Origin: Cyanobium sp. NS01
Lineage (GTDB): Bacteria > Cyanobacteriota > Cyanobacteriia > PCC-6307 > Cyanobiaceae
DNA length: 64,000 nt
Reading direction: 5' to 3'
NCBI RefSeq assembly: GCF_014280235.1
Contig: NZ_CP047940.1
Span: forward strand, 1,922,001 to 1,986,000
Part shown: piece by piece, positions 16,754 to 25,228 of the stretch
Numbering within the stretch: position 1 is the stretch's first letter
Layout: each line of letters opens with the position of its first letter
The notes under the pieces: model-generated
What the model saw: only the letters and a program-made list of their open reading frames with translations
The model's database searches: none
What the model was told of the DNA's origin: nothing
Made by a program: the position numbers and the translations under genes

Positions 16754-17650
16754 ATGCAGCTCTACGCGGAGCCCACTGAGCTCACCGCCCAAGTGAGTGC
16801 CCTGCTGGCCAGTGAGACAGCGCCCTCGTCGGTCGCACTGCTGCAGTTGGCCCTGCTCTGCCTGCAAACCGGCCACCCCGAGCAGGCCGCTCGCCTGCGC
16901 CGCAGCGCCCTGCTCAGCGCTGAGCACCAAGCCGAGCTGCAGAGCCTGGAGCGCAGTGATCCGCTCAGCCTCTACAGCAGCTGGAAAGCTGCGGCCACCA
17001 GCGGCTGGCAGGCCGCGCTCAGCCCCGATGCCCTGCTGCGCCTGGGCCTGCTACTCAGCTCCTGCGAAGGCGACGCCCTCACCCGCCTGCACAGCGATCT
17101 GCAGGAGGTCTTCGGGGAGGCGATGCTGCAGGCGGACCTGCTGCAGGCCGTGCAGCTGTGGGACCAGCTCTGCCGCCGCTGCCCCGACTGGAGCTGGGCG
17201 CGGCTGATGGCCTGCGACCTGGCCCTGCAGGCCGAGCAGCTCGAGCTCTGCCACCACCACCTCGAAACCGCCCCGGCCGCTGAGCGCCGCAGCATCTCGC
17301 TGCTGGATGTGGAGGCCCGGCTGCGGTTGCAGCAGCAGTTCGTGCAGGAGGCGCTGCGCTGCTGGGATGCGGCGATCGAGCAGGCCCGCGCCGAGCGCCA
17401 GTTCAAGTGGGCCTCGGCCCTGGTGAACCGCCGCCACGCCGCCAAGATGGCCGACCTCAAAAGCCGCGCCAGCCAGACCATTCCCTACGAGGCGGAGCTG
17501 GACCGGATCTCCAGCTTCCTCACCTCGGTGGCCGATCGCTACGGCATCGCGCTGCCGCCGCCCAGCCCATCGAGCCACGGCTCTCAGAAGCTGGTCGCTG
17601 TGTCAACCAACCAATTGAAGGGCAGTCGCACCCAGTCATCAATCGAATAA
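16754..17650 (+). CDS. Helical repeat (TPR-like) protein, possibly truncated
   Basis: A 298-residue, Leu/Ala/Gln-rich helical protein with repeated helix pairs such as LLQLALLCLQTGHPEQAARL and VEARLRLQQQFVQEALRCW, in the style of tetratricopeptide repeats. No catalytic motif is visible. The last 25 or so residues are read from the antisense of the RES toxin gene (overlap 17584-17650), so the natural C-terminus was probably lost when the RES-Xre module arrived; the reading frame simply runs on to a chance stop. It is transcribed away from the Nif11 gene, with about 160 bases between the repeat array and its start. Confidence 0.55.
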   Translation: MQLYAEPTELTAQVSALLASETAPSSVALLQLALLCLQTGHPEQAARLRRSALLSAEHQAELQSLERSDPLSLYSSWKAAATSGWQAALSPDALLRLGLLLSSCEGDALTRLHSDLQEVFGEAMLQADLLQAVQLWDQLCRRCPDWSWARLMACDLALQAEQLELCHHHLETAPAAERRSISLLDVEARLRLQQQFVQEALRCWDAAIEQARAERQFKWASALVNRRHAAKMADLKSRASQTIPYEAELDRISSFLTSVADRYGIALPPPSPSSHGSQKLVAVSTNQLKGSRTQSSIE

Positions 17651-18081
17651 TGGCTGACCTGGCGGGGATCCAACACCACGTTGTGATCCGTTGTGCTGAT
17701 CACCGATGGCACCCGCAGCCCACACACGTGCTGGCCATCAGCAGCTGCACGATCAACGGCAGTGATGAATTCGCGGCCGATGCTCTGAGCATTCGGGCCA
17801 ACAGGGCGCACGTTCCAGTTGGTAGGAAGGATCAGGCCCAGATCATCCAGGTCCACCACCGACCCGTCGGGAATCGACAGGGCCGCGATCGTCAGTTCAG
17901 TCAAGGTCTGCCAGCCCGGTCGACTCACGACTTCCAGAATGGCCAGTGACTGAACCTCTGCTGCATAGAGAATCGGGCAGCGCCTGTCGTTGAAGCGCCA
18001 GCCATCTCGGGCCACGGATGCCTGTGTGTCCAGGGGATCAAAGGCATCTCGGGGGCGCCGGCTTGCGCGATACACCAGCAT
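17584..18081 (-). CDS. RES-domain toxin
   Basis: A 165-residue RES-family protein: MLVYRASRRP at the N-terminus with the first conserved Arg, then GWRFNDRRCPILYAAEVQSL and AILEV with the conserved Glu. The C-terminal half has the usual IPDxxxxDLDDL strand and a final SHYSIDDWVRLPFNW. RES toxins are NAD-degrading enzymes related to ADP-ribosyltransferases, kept in check by a Xre/MbcA-type antitoxin, which is the gene immediately upstream with an 8-base gap. Order (antitoxin then toxin) is standard. Its 3' end runs into the convergent helical-repeat gene. Confidence 0.85.
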   Translation of the reverse strand: MLVYRASRRPRDAFDPLDTQASVARDGWRFNDRRCPILYAAEVQSLAILEVVSRPGWQTLTELTIAALSIPDGSVVDLDDLGLILPTNWNVRPVGPNAQSIGREFITAVDRAAADGQHVCGLRVPSVISTTDHNVVLDPRQVSHYSIDDWVRLPFNWLVDTATSF

Positions 18082-18089
18082 CCCGAATC

Positions 18090-18683
18090 TCAGAGGGGGC
18101 CGCCTTCTGCCTGGGTGTGCAATTCATTGAGCACAAGCCGCTCGCCATCACCTGTCTTCACCAGCTCGGCTGGGGTGGAGCCACCTAGTGCGAAGTTGGG
18201 CGTGTGCATATACGCTCTCGCTGCAGCGAAGCTACCCAGCACATCGGCCGCTGTCACCGTGACCCGTGCAGCACGCAGTGCTCGCTCACTGGCGGCGGTG
18301 TCGAGCGGATGGCCCAGCCTGGCCTTGATGGTCTTGAAGCTCAGCCCAAAGAACCCCTCTGCATCGCTGAGGGTGTTCAGGAACATCGAGGACGACACCA
18401 AGAGCGACTCTCCCGCCAGGCCAGCCGCCAGGCGGCGATGCACGGCCATCGGCTCCAGAGGCTGGCTGCCAAGGGTGCTCTGCTGAGCCAGCGCTGCTTC
18501 TGTGAGCTGCCAGACGCTGGCGAGTTCCACCTTCTTGAGCTCACGCACCCGGGCCTGCAGGGCCTTGTTGTCGAGCACCTCAAGCACCCAGGCATCGATC
18601 AGCGCGGGTTCCATCCCGGCTGCGCTGTGGCGGGGCAATCTTGGCAGCGATGCCGCCGGCTGCGCTCGCTGATGCGTGGACAT
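18090..18683 (-). CDS. Xre/MbcA-type antitoxin (DUF2384)
   Basis: The C-terminal region (GFFGLSFKTIKARLGHPLDT, AADVLGSFAAARAYMHTPNF and ALGGSTPAELVKTGDGERLV) is the DUF2384 toxin-binding domain found in RES-associated antitoxins. The N-terminal half has helices fitting the Xre-like DNA-binding part. The frame is open from 18752, but ATG 18683 is chosen because a GGAG stands seven bases before it. It binds and inhibits the RES toxin and probably represses its own operon. At 197 residues it is slightly longer than typical members. Confidence 0.82.
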   Translation of the reverse strand: MSTHQRAQPAASLPRLPRHSAAGMEPALIDAWVLEVLDNKALQARVRELKKVELASVWQLTEAALAQQSTLGSQPLEPMAVHRRLAAGLAGESLLVSSSMFLNTLSDAEGFFGLSFKTIKARLGHPLDTAASERALRAARVTVTAADVLGSFAAARAYMHTPNFALGGSTPAELVKTGDGERLVLNELHTQAEGGPL

Positions 18684-18803
18684 TGGAATTCTCCACAGCT
18701 GGTTCTGGATTATCCCATGATCAAGGGCCGTTGGTAGCCCTGGCGCGTTCATTGCCGCCTTGGGGCCCGCGGGATCGGCGCTGGCCAGATCGTCGACCCA
18801 CCA

Positions 18804-18820
18804 CGTAGCAGAATGCTACG
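18804..18820. promoter_or_regulatory. Palindrome upstream of ParD-zeta pair
   Basis: CGTAGCAGAATGCTACG is a perfect inverted repeat of 7 bases around a 3-base centre, 31 bases before the antitoxin ATG at 18852. Toxin-antitoxin operons are commonly autorepressed at such sites, so this is a candidate operator; the function is inferred. Confidence 0.5.
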
Positions 18821-18851
18821 GTCGTAAGTGACGCATGCCCGGCTGCATCTG

Positions 18852-19274
18852 ATGGCAAAGGCTTCTTCCCCTGTTCGGCTTCAGAGCGAGCTGATGGAGA
18901 GTGCGGCCAGGGCGGGAGCTCTCCACCACCGCAGTGCTGCCGAGCAGATCGAATATTGGGCGGATCTTGGACGCCGGGTGGCCCGCGTGCTCGATCCCGA
19001 CACCCTGCTTGATCTGGCTGCCGGTGCAGTTCGCCTCCATCTGGAACCCGTTGTGACGCCGAGCGTGTCGCCAGAGCAGGTGTTTGCAGCCGTCGACGCT
19101 GACCGTGCTTCTGGAATTCTGGTGGGAGCCGTGACCACAGCCCCCCTGCGCTACCAGGTGGCCACCGGCTCGCCGGGCTACCTGGAGCAGATCGCTGCCG
19201 ATGGCACCCGGATGCTGGGCAGCTTCCAGGATGGCGTGTTCACGCCGCTGAACACCCCGGACACCAAGGCCTGA
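18852..19274 (+). CDS. ParD-like antitoxin
   Basis: A 140-residue protein starting MAKASSPVRLQSELMESA, with AAEQIEYWADLGRRVARVLD directly after: the ParD-like pattern of a short ribbon-helix-helix lead followed by the 'QIEYWA(D/R)LGR' segment. The C-terminal 40 residues (ATGSPGYLEQIAADGTRMLG) are characteristic of the longer ParD-like group that pairs with P-loop toxins. ATG 18852 is preferred to the in-frame GTG at 18828. It ends 4 bases before the zeta-like toxin gene, so the two are cotranscribed, and a palindrome lies in its promoter region. Confidence 0.75.
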   Translation: MAKASSPVRLQSELMESAARAGALHHRSAAEQIEYWADLGRRVARVLDPDTLLDLAAGAVRLHLEPVVTPSVSPEQVFAAVDADRASGILVGAVTTAPLRYQVATGSPGYLEQIAADGTRMLGSFQDGVFTPLNTPDTKA

Positions 19275-19278
19275 CGCC

Positions 19279-19872
19279 TTGAGCGCTGAAAAGCAGCTGT
19301 GGGTGCTGGTTGGCGGCAACGGAGCTGGAAAATCCACGTTCTATCGCCTCTACCTCCAGCCTCTGGGTCTGCCCTTTGTGAATGCTGACCTGCTCGCCCA
19401 GATCGCCTATCCCGAGGCACCAGAGCAATCCAGCTATGAAGCAGCCCTGTTAGCGCAGGAGCAGCGCCAGCAGCTACTGCTTCAAGGTGTGAGCTTCTGT
19501 TTTGAAACCGTTTACTCCCACCCCTCAAAGATCGACTTTGTAGGCCGCGCCAAGGCCCTTGGCTATCAGGTGGTGATGGTGTTCATTCACCTGGGCGATC
19601 CCAGCTTGAATCAGGCACGCATCAGCATGCGCGTGAGCCAGGGCGGCCATGCTGTGCCGCCCGAAAAAGTACAGAAGCGTATTCCCAGGTTGCTGGAACA
19701 GGTGAAAAAGTCACTGCCCCTTTGTGATGTGCTGAGGGCCTATGACAACAGTTCTGCTGATCATCCATTCATGCCTGTCTTCACCATCAGCAACGGCAGT
19801 CTCGAGACCCATCTTGCCCCCCTTCCTGCCTGGGCCGTGAATATGCTTGCAGATTCATCTCCTGATAGCTGA
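19279..19872 (+). CDS. Zeta-type toxin (P-loop kinase)
   Basis: The N-terminus LWVLVGGNGAGKSTFYRLYL holds the Walker A motif, followed by FVNADLLAQI and the family's FCFETVYSHPSKIDF with catalytic-site residues. Zeta toxins phosphorylate UDP-N-acetylamino sugars and so block wall synthesis; some relatives act on other targets. Length (197 residues) suits this short cyanobacterial group. The start is TTG 19279, 4 bases after the antitoxin stop. The ParD-like partner replaces the classical epsilon antitoxin, a pairing seen in many genomes. Target specificity is inferred. Confidence 0.75.
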   Translation: MSAEKQLWVLVGGNGAGKSTFYRLYLQPLGLPFVNADLLAQIAYPEAPEQSSYEAALLAQEQRQQLLLQGVSFCFETVYSHPSKIDFVGRAKALGYQVVMVFIHLGDPSLNQARISMRVSQGGHAVPPEKVQKRIPRLLEQVKKSLPLCDVLRAYDNSSADHPFMPVFTISNGSLETHLAPLPAWAVNMLADSSPDS

Positions 19873-19920
19873 GCTCAAATAGCAGGTTTGCGGGGGAGGT
19901 GATGGCAGCCTCGTTGCACC

Positions 19921-19934
19921 AGTACGGACGTACT
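19921..19934. promoter_or_regulatory. Palindrome before small membrane gene, copy 1
   Basis: AGTACGGACGTACT: a 6-base inverted repeat around GA, 34 bases before the GTG start at 19969. A related palindrome, GTACTGCAGTAC, stands at the equivalent position before the paralogue at 24093. The conserved location suggests a shared operator or promoter element. Confidence 0.4.
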
Positions 19935-19968
19935 ATTGATTGATCGGCCCTGGTGCGGGCTCGCTACG

Positions 19969-20424
19969 GTGAGGACAGACGTTCAAAGCCTTCCGGAGCA
20001 CCCTGATTCTGCACCGCCGCCTCGGCTGCTGGATCGTCAGGGGTGGCCAACCCTGTTTGCTGGCGCCCTGTTGCTCCTGATTTCGTTCACCACGAACTAC
20101 GGCGATGACAACCTTCTCCACTTCGGCAACCTCCAGGCCGCTCACAAGTTCGGAATGGGTCTCCACCTTGCCGCCCTGGCGGAGCTTGCTGGCGACGCTC
20201 AACTGGCGACCCGTCTACGACATCGAGATGCGTGGACGCGAGAGCGAGAAGCGCGCGAAGCAGCTCGAGAGCGAGATCGAGCTGCTGCAAGAGAGCAACG
20301 CCAGAATCGCGCGTTTCGAGCAGGAGCTCTTTTCCTCCTCGAACCAAGCCCCCTCCACCGGCGATTCCTCGCCCACATAGCCAACGAACTGGCAGGCCCG
20401 CCGCAAGGCGAGCAGGCGAGCTAG
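19969..20424 (+). CDS. Small membrane-anchored coiled-coil protein, copy 1
   Basis: About 151 residues. A proline-rich lead (SAPPPRLLDRQGW) precedes one hydrophobic segment (TLFAGALLLLISFTTNYG), then a conserved DDNLLHFGNLQAAHKFGMG, a short amphipathic stretch and a charged Arg/Glu/Ala-rich coiled coil ending in ALFLLEPSPLHRRFLAHIAN. The paralogue at 24093-24566 shows the same order. GTG 19969 is chosen because it aligns with the start of the second copy; an upstream TTG (19936) overlaps the palindrome. The +1 frame of the same DNA is also open and partly conserved (see findings). Function unknown. Confidence 0.55.
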   Translation: MRTDVQSLPEHPDSAPPPRLLDRQGWPTLFAGALLLLISFTTNYGDDNLLHFGNLQAAHKFGMGLHLAALAELAGDAQLATRLRHRDAWTREREAREAARERDRAAAREQRQNRAFRAGALFLLEPSPLHRRFLAHIANELAGPPQGEQAS

Positions 20425-20431
20425 GGGTGGG

Positions 20432-22236
20432 TCAGTACCCAGGGGGCCTGATCATGAAGCCAACGCACTGCGGTTCGTTTGCATCACAGCTCGGCGGGGG
20501 CATAACAACTTGCCACCGCCATCGCCAGGCCGTGAGCTCTTCGCCGCGGTTATCACGAAACCGCAGGCATTCCTTGCCGGCCAGCTGGCTTCCCGGCAAC
20601 GCCTCCAGACCCAGCACCTCGGCATCATCGCTGGCGGTGATCAGCACACTCTCCAGACCGCAGGGTTCATCAGCCCACAGCTCGTCTTCCACCGTGAGAC
20701 ACGCCGCGTTGCAGTCGAGCTGGATCTTGCGCAGCAGGCGCCGGTGGCCTGCCGCCGCCGGATAGGCATGGGTGAGGTCCAACTGGATCTCCACCGCAGC
20801 AGTGCCGGCATTGATCTCCAGCAGCTCCGCTGAAGACTCCCTCCCCGCCGCCTGCTCCTGGCCATTCACAAGCGGCACGGAATGGCCGCTACTGCGCGTA
20901 GCCAGCAACGTGTAACGCTTCGGGCCGAAGGTGTCCGCGGTGTATTCCGGCGCACCCAGCTCAATCGCCAGGCGCTGGCCGTCCACCTGGAGCAGAAAGC
21001 TGCCGCAGTCGTTGTGGTTGTGCGGCTCGTCGTTGTGGCCGCCTTTCACAGCCAGCTCCCAGCAGCGGCCCTGGCGATCAAAACGCCTCACCACCACCAA
21101 GCCAGCCTCGCGGTCGATCCAGTCGGCCCCATCGGGCTCGCTGGCCGTGGCCAACGCTTCCGCACTGGGCGACTCCAGCAGCATGCGGGTGAGATAGAAG
21201 AGATCGCAGCGCTGTGCATGCAGATCCAGCCCCCGCGCCAAGAGCTGCCGATACAGGCTCAAACCACCTGAGGTGCTCTCCGGCAGCTGCAGACGCCGAC
21301 CCAGCAACATCAGCAAGCTGGCCCGCGGCGGCATATCCAGCCGACTGTCGGCGAAGTTCACGAGCAGCCCACCTCTTAGCAGCATCGACGACCCAAAGCG
21401 CGCTATGCGGGAGATCTGCTCTTCCTGGCCCGCAAGCAGACTCTGCTGCCCACCACTCCAAAGCTCCAACTGCTCATTCAGCAGGACAAACCAGCCAAAT
21501 CCGTATTCCCAGTAGGTGATTCCCTCCAGGCAGCTGCCCGCTGCGCTGAAGCCATCCAGAAACAGCTGCAAGTGCTGACGGCTGAGCTCCAGCAACCGCT
21601 GCAGGCTGTCGCTCTCCAGGCCCAAGGCCAGTGCCGCGCCCACCAGCCCCTGATGGCACACCGCATTCCAATTGCTGGGCTTGGCCGTCCAGCCATAACG
21701 CTCCGGATGGGCCAGAAACGGCTCCACCATGCCCACCAACACCCGCTGCCGCATCACCGCCAGCCAGACCGGCGGCAGCCAGGGCCCGAACAAACTCACC
21801 AGCTCGCCGCAGAGATTGGCGGTTTCCGCCGCAAACAGGTCGATCACATCAGGACCAATCCCGCTCGGATCGCGCACATGGGCCGGCCAGGCCCAGGCTG
21901 GCTCCGCCAGCAGCTCCTGAATCGCCGCCAGCAGCTGGCCCCACCAAAGGCCGCCGGCCTGGCACGGGGTGCAGGATCGAGCAGCAAGCGCACCGCAGCC
22001 CGCGCCAACCGCCGCCGCCGCTCCTGCCACACCCGCTCAAATGGCAGTCGCTCACCGGTGCGATGCACCTGGCTGAAGAGCTCAAGGGTGAGACACGGGA
22101 GCGGCGTTCTGCAGTCCCCGGCCTGCAGCGCTGCCAGTTCCCGCACCAGGGTCTGGCCATAGGGGGTTTGGGCAGCGATCTGCCAGCGGTGATCACCCCA
22201 TGGGGGGAGCAAGCGGGCCTGGGGCATCGTTTGCAT
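20432..22236 (-). pseudogene. Heparinase II/III-like protein, frameshifted
   Basis: The N-terminal piece starts at ATG 22236 (MQTMPQARLLPPWGDHRWQ) and the remainder, 532 codons open from 22030, is in another frame; the switch lies near 21965-21975, in a run reading CACGGGGTGC, where LLLDPAP in one frame meets CQAGGLWWGQLL in the other. The downstream part has AVKGGHNDEPHNHNDCGSFL, the catalytic-domain segment of heparinase II/III-type polysaccharide lyases, followed by a beta-rich C-terminal region. The joined protein would be about 600 residues. It lies 10 bases after a glycosyltransferase gene on the same strand. A truncated copy of its 3' end is at 24575-25123. A sequencing slip cannot be excluded. 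Confidence 0.65.
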
Positions 22237-22246
22237 CAGCCCGGCC

Positions 22247-23431
22247 TCAATAAAAATCCGCCTGCCGCTCCTGCTCCTCTGCCAACAGCGCCGCCAGGTC
22301 AAACCCGCGCGCCTGCCAGTAGGCCTGCACCGCCACCACCGCGTCGTCATTGCCCCCAGCTGGGCCATTGAAGGCATGCCAGAGCGTTTGTTTCTGGGCA
22401 ATCGGCTCCCGGCTGGCAGCCGGGAAGGCCAGTTCCTTGGTTTTGGCAGCCGCATTGGGCTGCAGGATCACCGCCTGCACCCCCTGCCGCGCCGTGAGCC
22501 AGTGCAGCCACAGGTCGTCGTGGGTTGGGGCCAGCGCCAGCGCCGCCTCCAGCTCCAGATCCCGCGGAAACCAGCTGCGCCGGTACAGCACCCCGCTCTG
22601 CCCCGTGGGCAGATTGGCCAGCCGTGGTTCACGCACCCCGTCGTGCCACTCGGCATAGGGCCGGAAGGTTCCGCTGGCCTCCCCTTCCGCAAGTCGGATG
22701 CGCCGGCCCCGGTGCGCCACGACGCAACCGTGACGCTCGTAATTGCGCACCAGGTATTCGATGAAGCGCGGCGGGTAGAGGGTGTCGTCGTCGACGGTGA
22801 TGAACAGGTCGCCGTCTGTTTGCGATGGCCCCGCCTGCGCATAACCGTCCTCCTGCAAAAAGGGGATGATCTTGCGATACGGTCCCAGGTTGGCCACCCA
22901 GTGCAACTGCACCCAGCCATCAGCCGTGATCTCCTCCAGCAGTGGATCGTCGGCGGCAATGCCCTGATCCAGCAGGTGGGGGTCTTGCGAGAGGTGCAGG
23001 TGCACCTGCGCCGGCCGGTAGGTCTGCTGCCGCAGCGACTCCAGCACCGCAGGCAGTGTCGCCAGGCGGCTGCTGATCGCCGTGAGCGTCACGGGCGGCC
23101 CTGTGCGCACATCCGCCCGTAGCGGTTGCTGAAGCAGGGTCTGCAGCGCTGGCTGCTCAGGCAGCCCCACCAGGCTCAAGGCCTGCTCCAGGCTCAGCAG
23201 CACTGAGCGCCGCTGGGCGCCCGCAACCGCCTCAGCCGTCGCCCCCTCCTTCTGCGCCTGCACAAACGCCAGCGCCGCCTGCTGTTGCTGCTTGCCCACA
23301 TCCGGGCCCGGTTGGATCGTCTGCAGCAGCACCACCCCGTAGCGCAGCCATTCCCCTGGGTCGTGGCTCTCGAGCGGGTGCGCCTCGATCACCGCCTGCC
23401 AGTTGCCCCGCTCAAATGCCTCGCGGCTCAT
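22247..23431 (-). CDS. Glycosyltransferase family 2-like protein
   Basis: A 394-residue protein. The first 110 residues are helical. From about residue 112 a GT-A fold begins ([20 protein letters not shown]), and [20 protein letters not shown] carries the metal-binding D-x-[21 protein letters not shown] resembles the C-terminal acceptor region of GT2-like enzymes. It probably adds a sugar to a surface glycan and is cotranscribed with the heparinase-like gene. Composition is G+C-rich like the core genome. The donor and acceptor are not apparent. Confidence 0.75.
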   Translation of the reverse strand: MSREAFERGNWQAVIEAHPLESHDPGEWLRYGVVLLQTIQPGPDVGKQQQQAALAFVQAQKEGATAEAVAGAQRRSVLLSLEQALSLVGLPEQPALQTLLQQPLRADVRTGPPVTLTAISSRLATLPAVLESLRQQTYRPAQVHLHLSQDPHLLDQGIAADDPLLEEITADGWVQLHWVANLGPYRKIIPFLQEDGYAQAGPSQTDGDLFITVDDDTLYPPRFIEYLVRNYERHGCVVAHRGRRIRLAEGEASGTFRPYAEWHDGVREPRLANLPTGQSGVLYRRSWFPRDLELEAALALAPTHDDLWLHWLTARQGVQAVILQPNAAAKTKELAFPAASREPIAQKQTLWHAFNGPAGGNDDAVVAVQAYWQARGFDLAALLAEEQERQADFY

Positions 23432-23479
23432 GGCTGCGCGTTGCCGTGTCTCGCCCCATCATGACGGGGAACAACCGTG

Positions 23480-23840
23480 TCGCCGCAAGTTGGCCACTGC
23501 CATCCGCGCCGAGCAGCAGGCCCGCGGCGTGGTAATTCCATTTGAGGTGGTGTCGAACCCCGAGTTCATCAAGGATGGTTCGGCCGTGGCTGATTTCCAG
23601 CAGCCCGACCGCATCGTGGCGATGGACCTGCGCTCGGCCGAGCTCAGCCAAAGGCCGCATCGGCATCGGCGCCGACCCGCGCATGGGCTCCGTGGAAACG
23701 GTGAACCAGTTACAGAAGCAGCGCTTGCATCGCCTGATCAGCCAGCACTTCGGTGGGGGTGCGGGCCTGGCCGGCCGGCGCTTTGCGGTGTGGATTGACC
23801 CCAAAGCTCTGGCTGATGGCCGATTGACCCTTGCAGCCAC
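23480..23840 (+). pseudogene. UDP-glucose 6-dehydrogenase remnant
   Basis: Two pieces in different frames match UDP-glucose/GDP-mannose dehydrogenases. The first, [20 protein letters not shown] followed by [11 protein letters not shown], is the conserved (F/V)xxVSNPEFLKEGxAxxD region. The second, GIGADPRMG then [19 protein letters not shown] and LAGRRFAVW, corresponds to the segments around the active-site and the C-terminal domain, but the catalytic Cys region and several hundred bases between them are missing. The enzyme makes UDP-glucuronate for polysaccharides; this copy is dead by deletion and frame change. No intact copy is in the window. Confidence 0.7.
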
Positions 23841-24045
23841 CAAAGAAGAGGCCACCGAGTGGAAGCGTTACCGCCTCCCTTCAGCCCGCCCCTCCCTCTC
23901 GAAAGACCCTTCCGCGACGCTCTTGGATTCAGCCCAAAACCACACCACACCTGGTGCCTGAAATCGCGAATCCAGTGAGCGTCGCTGCAGGCATCACCCA
24001 CCAGGCCCGCCGCCAGCCCGCGAAACCACGCACCCATCGCAGCTA

Positions 24046-24057
24046 GTACTGCAGTAC
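24046..24057. promoter_or_regulatory. Palindrome before small membrane gene, copy 2
   Basis: GTACTGCAGTAC, a perfect 12-base palindrome, 35 bases before the start at 24093. It aligns with the palindrome at 19921-19934 ahead of the paralogous gene, although the central bases differ. Confidence 0.4.
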
Positions 24058-24092
24058 CATGGCGTGATCGGGATCGGTGCGCCCTGGCTACG

Positions 24093-24566
24093 GTGATGTC
24101 AGATGGTCAAAGCCTTCCGGGGCTGCCTGCTCCAGTCCCGCCGCCCCGGCTGCTGGATCTCCAGGGCTGGTCAACCCTTGTAGCCGGCTCCTTGCTGCTG
24201 CTGATTTCGTTCACCACCAACTATGGCGATGACAACCTCTCCCGCTTCCGCAGACTCCCGGCCCATGACCAGGTCGGAGTATGTCTCCACTTTGCCGCCC
24301 TGGCGGCGCTTGTTGGCGATGTTCAACTGGCGTCCCGTCTACGACATCGAGCAAGAAACCGAGAGATTGAGGATCGAATCGCTCGAAAGCGAGAAGCGGC
24401 TGCTCGAAAGCAAGAAGCAGATGCTCGAAAGCGAGAAGCGGTTGAAGCTGCTGCAAGAGAGCAACGCCAGAATCGCGCGCTTCGAGCAGGAGCTCTTTTC
24501 CTCCTCGAACCCAGCCCCCTCCACCGGCGATTCCTCGCCTACATAGCCAACGAACTGGCTGGCTGA
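24093..24566 (+). CDS. Small membrane-anchored coiled-coil protein, copy 2
   Basis: A 157-residue paralogue of the protein at 19969-20424: PAPVPPPRLLDLQGW, hydrophobic STLVAGSLLLLISFTTNYGD, then a Lys/Glu/Ala/Arg coiled coil longer by several heptads (RKREAAARKQEADARKREAV), and the same ending ALFLLEPSPLHRRFLAYIAN. Length difference is by whole codons. GTG 24093 is followed at once by ATG 24096. Like copy 1, it is followed convergently by heparinase sequence, here only a truncated 3' end, so the pair was duplicated as a block. The membrane-plus-coil build suggests a structural or septum-related role, but nothing more can be said. Confidence 0.55.
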   Translation: MMSDGQSLPGLPAPVPPPRLLDLQGWSTLVAGSLLLLISFTTNYGDDNLSRFRRLPAHDQVGVCLHFAALAALVGDVQLASRLRHRARNREIEDRIARKREAAARKQEADARKREAVEAAAREQRQNRALRAGALFLLEPSPLHRRFLAYIANELAG

Positions 24567-24574
24567 AGGGTGGG

Positions 24575-25123
24575 TCAGTTCCCCGCAGGTCTGATCACAT
24601 AGCCAACGCACTGCGGTTCGTTTCCATCACAGATTGGCGGGGTCACAGCTGCCTGCCAACACCAGCGCCAGGCCGTGAGCTCTTCGCCGCGGTTATCGCG
24701 AAACCGTAGGCATTCCTTGCCGGCCAGCTGGCTACCCGGCAACGGCTCAAGTCCCAGCACCTCGGCATTATCGCTGGCGGTGATCAGCACACTCTCCAGG
24801 CTGCAGGGTTCATCAGCCCACAGCTGGTCTTCGACCGTGAGACACGCCGCGTTGCCGTCGAGCCTGATCTGGCGCAGCAAGCGCCGCTGGCCCACCGCCG
24901 GATAGGCCTTGGTGAGGTCCAGCTGAATTGACACCTCATCAGTGCCGGCCACGACATCGAGCAGCTCTGCTGAAAACTCGCTGCCCGACGCCTGCTCCTG
25001 GCCGTTCACAAGCGGCACGGAGTGGCCGCTGCTGCGGGTGGCCAGCAGCGTGTAGCGCTTTGAGCCGAAGGTGTCGGCGGTGTATTCCGGTGCCCCCAGC
25101 TCAATCGCCAGGCGCTGGCCATC
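24575..25123 (-). pseudogene. Heparinase-like 3' fragment (duplicate)
   Basis: This stretch repeats the C-terminal 180 or so codons of the heparinase-like gene at 20432, beginning at DGQRLAIELGAPEYTADTFG and running to the stop with few changes. The catalytic HNHND region and everything upstream are absent: homology stops abruptly near 25123, where unrelated sequence begins. It cannot encode a lyase. It marks the right edge of a duplicated block that starts near 24045. Confidence 0.85.
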
Positions 25124-25228
25124 GGGGGAACCCCAGGCTAAGCAGCGCATTCAGCGTGATCGCCCAGTGGATGTGCACCGGAATCAGCACAGTAATGAGC
25201 GGGGGTTCGGCGCTGTCGGGCGCGGCTG

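Noticed and set aside
23403-23798. 131-codon plus-strand frame as a functional gene
   Set aside because: It only contains one dehydrogenase fragment and then leaves frame; the rest is unrelated translation. It is treated as a pseudogene remnant.
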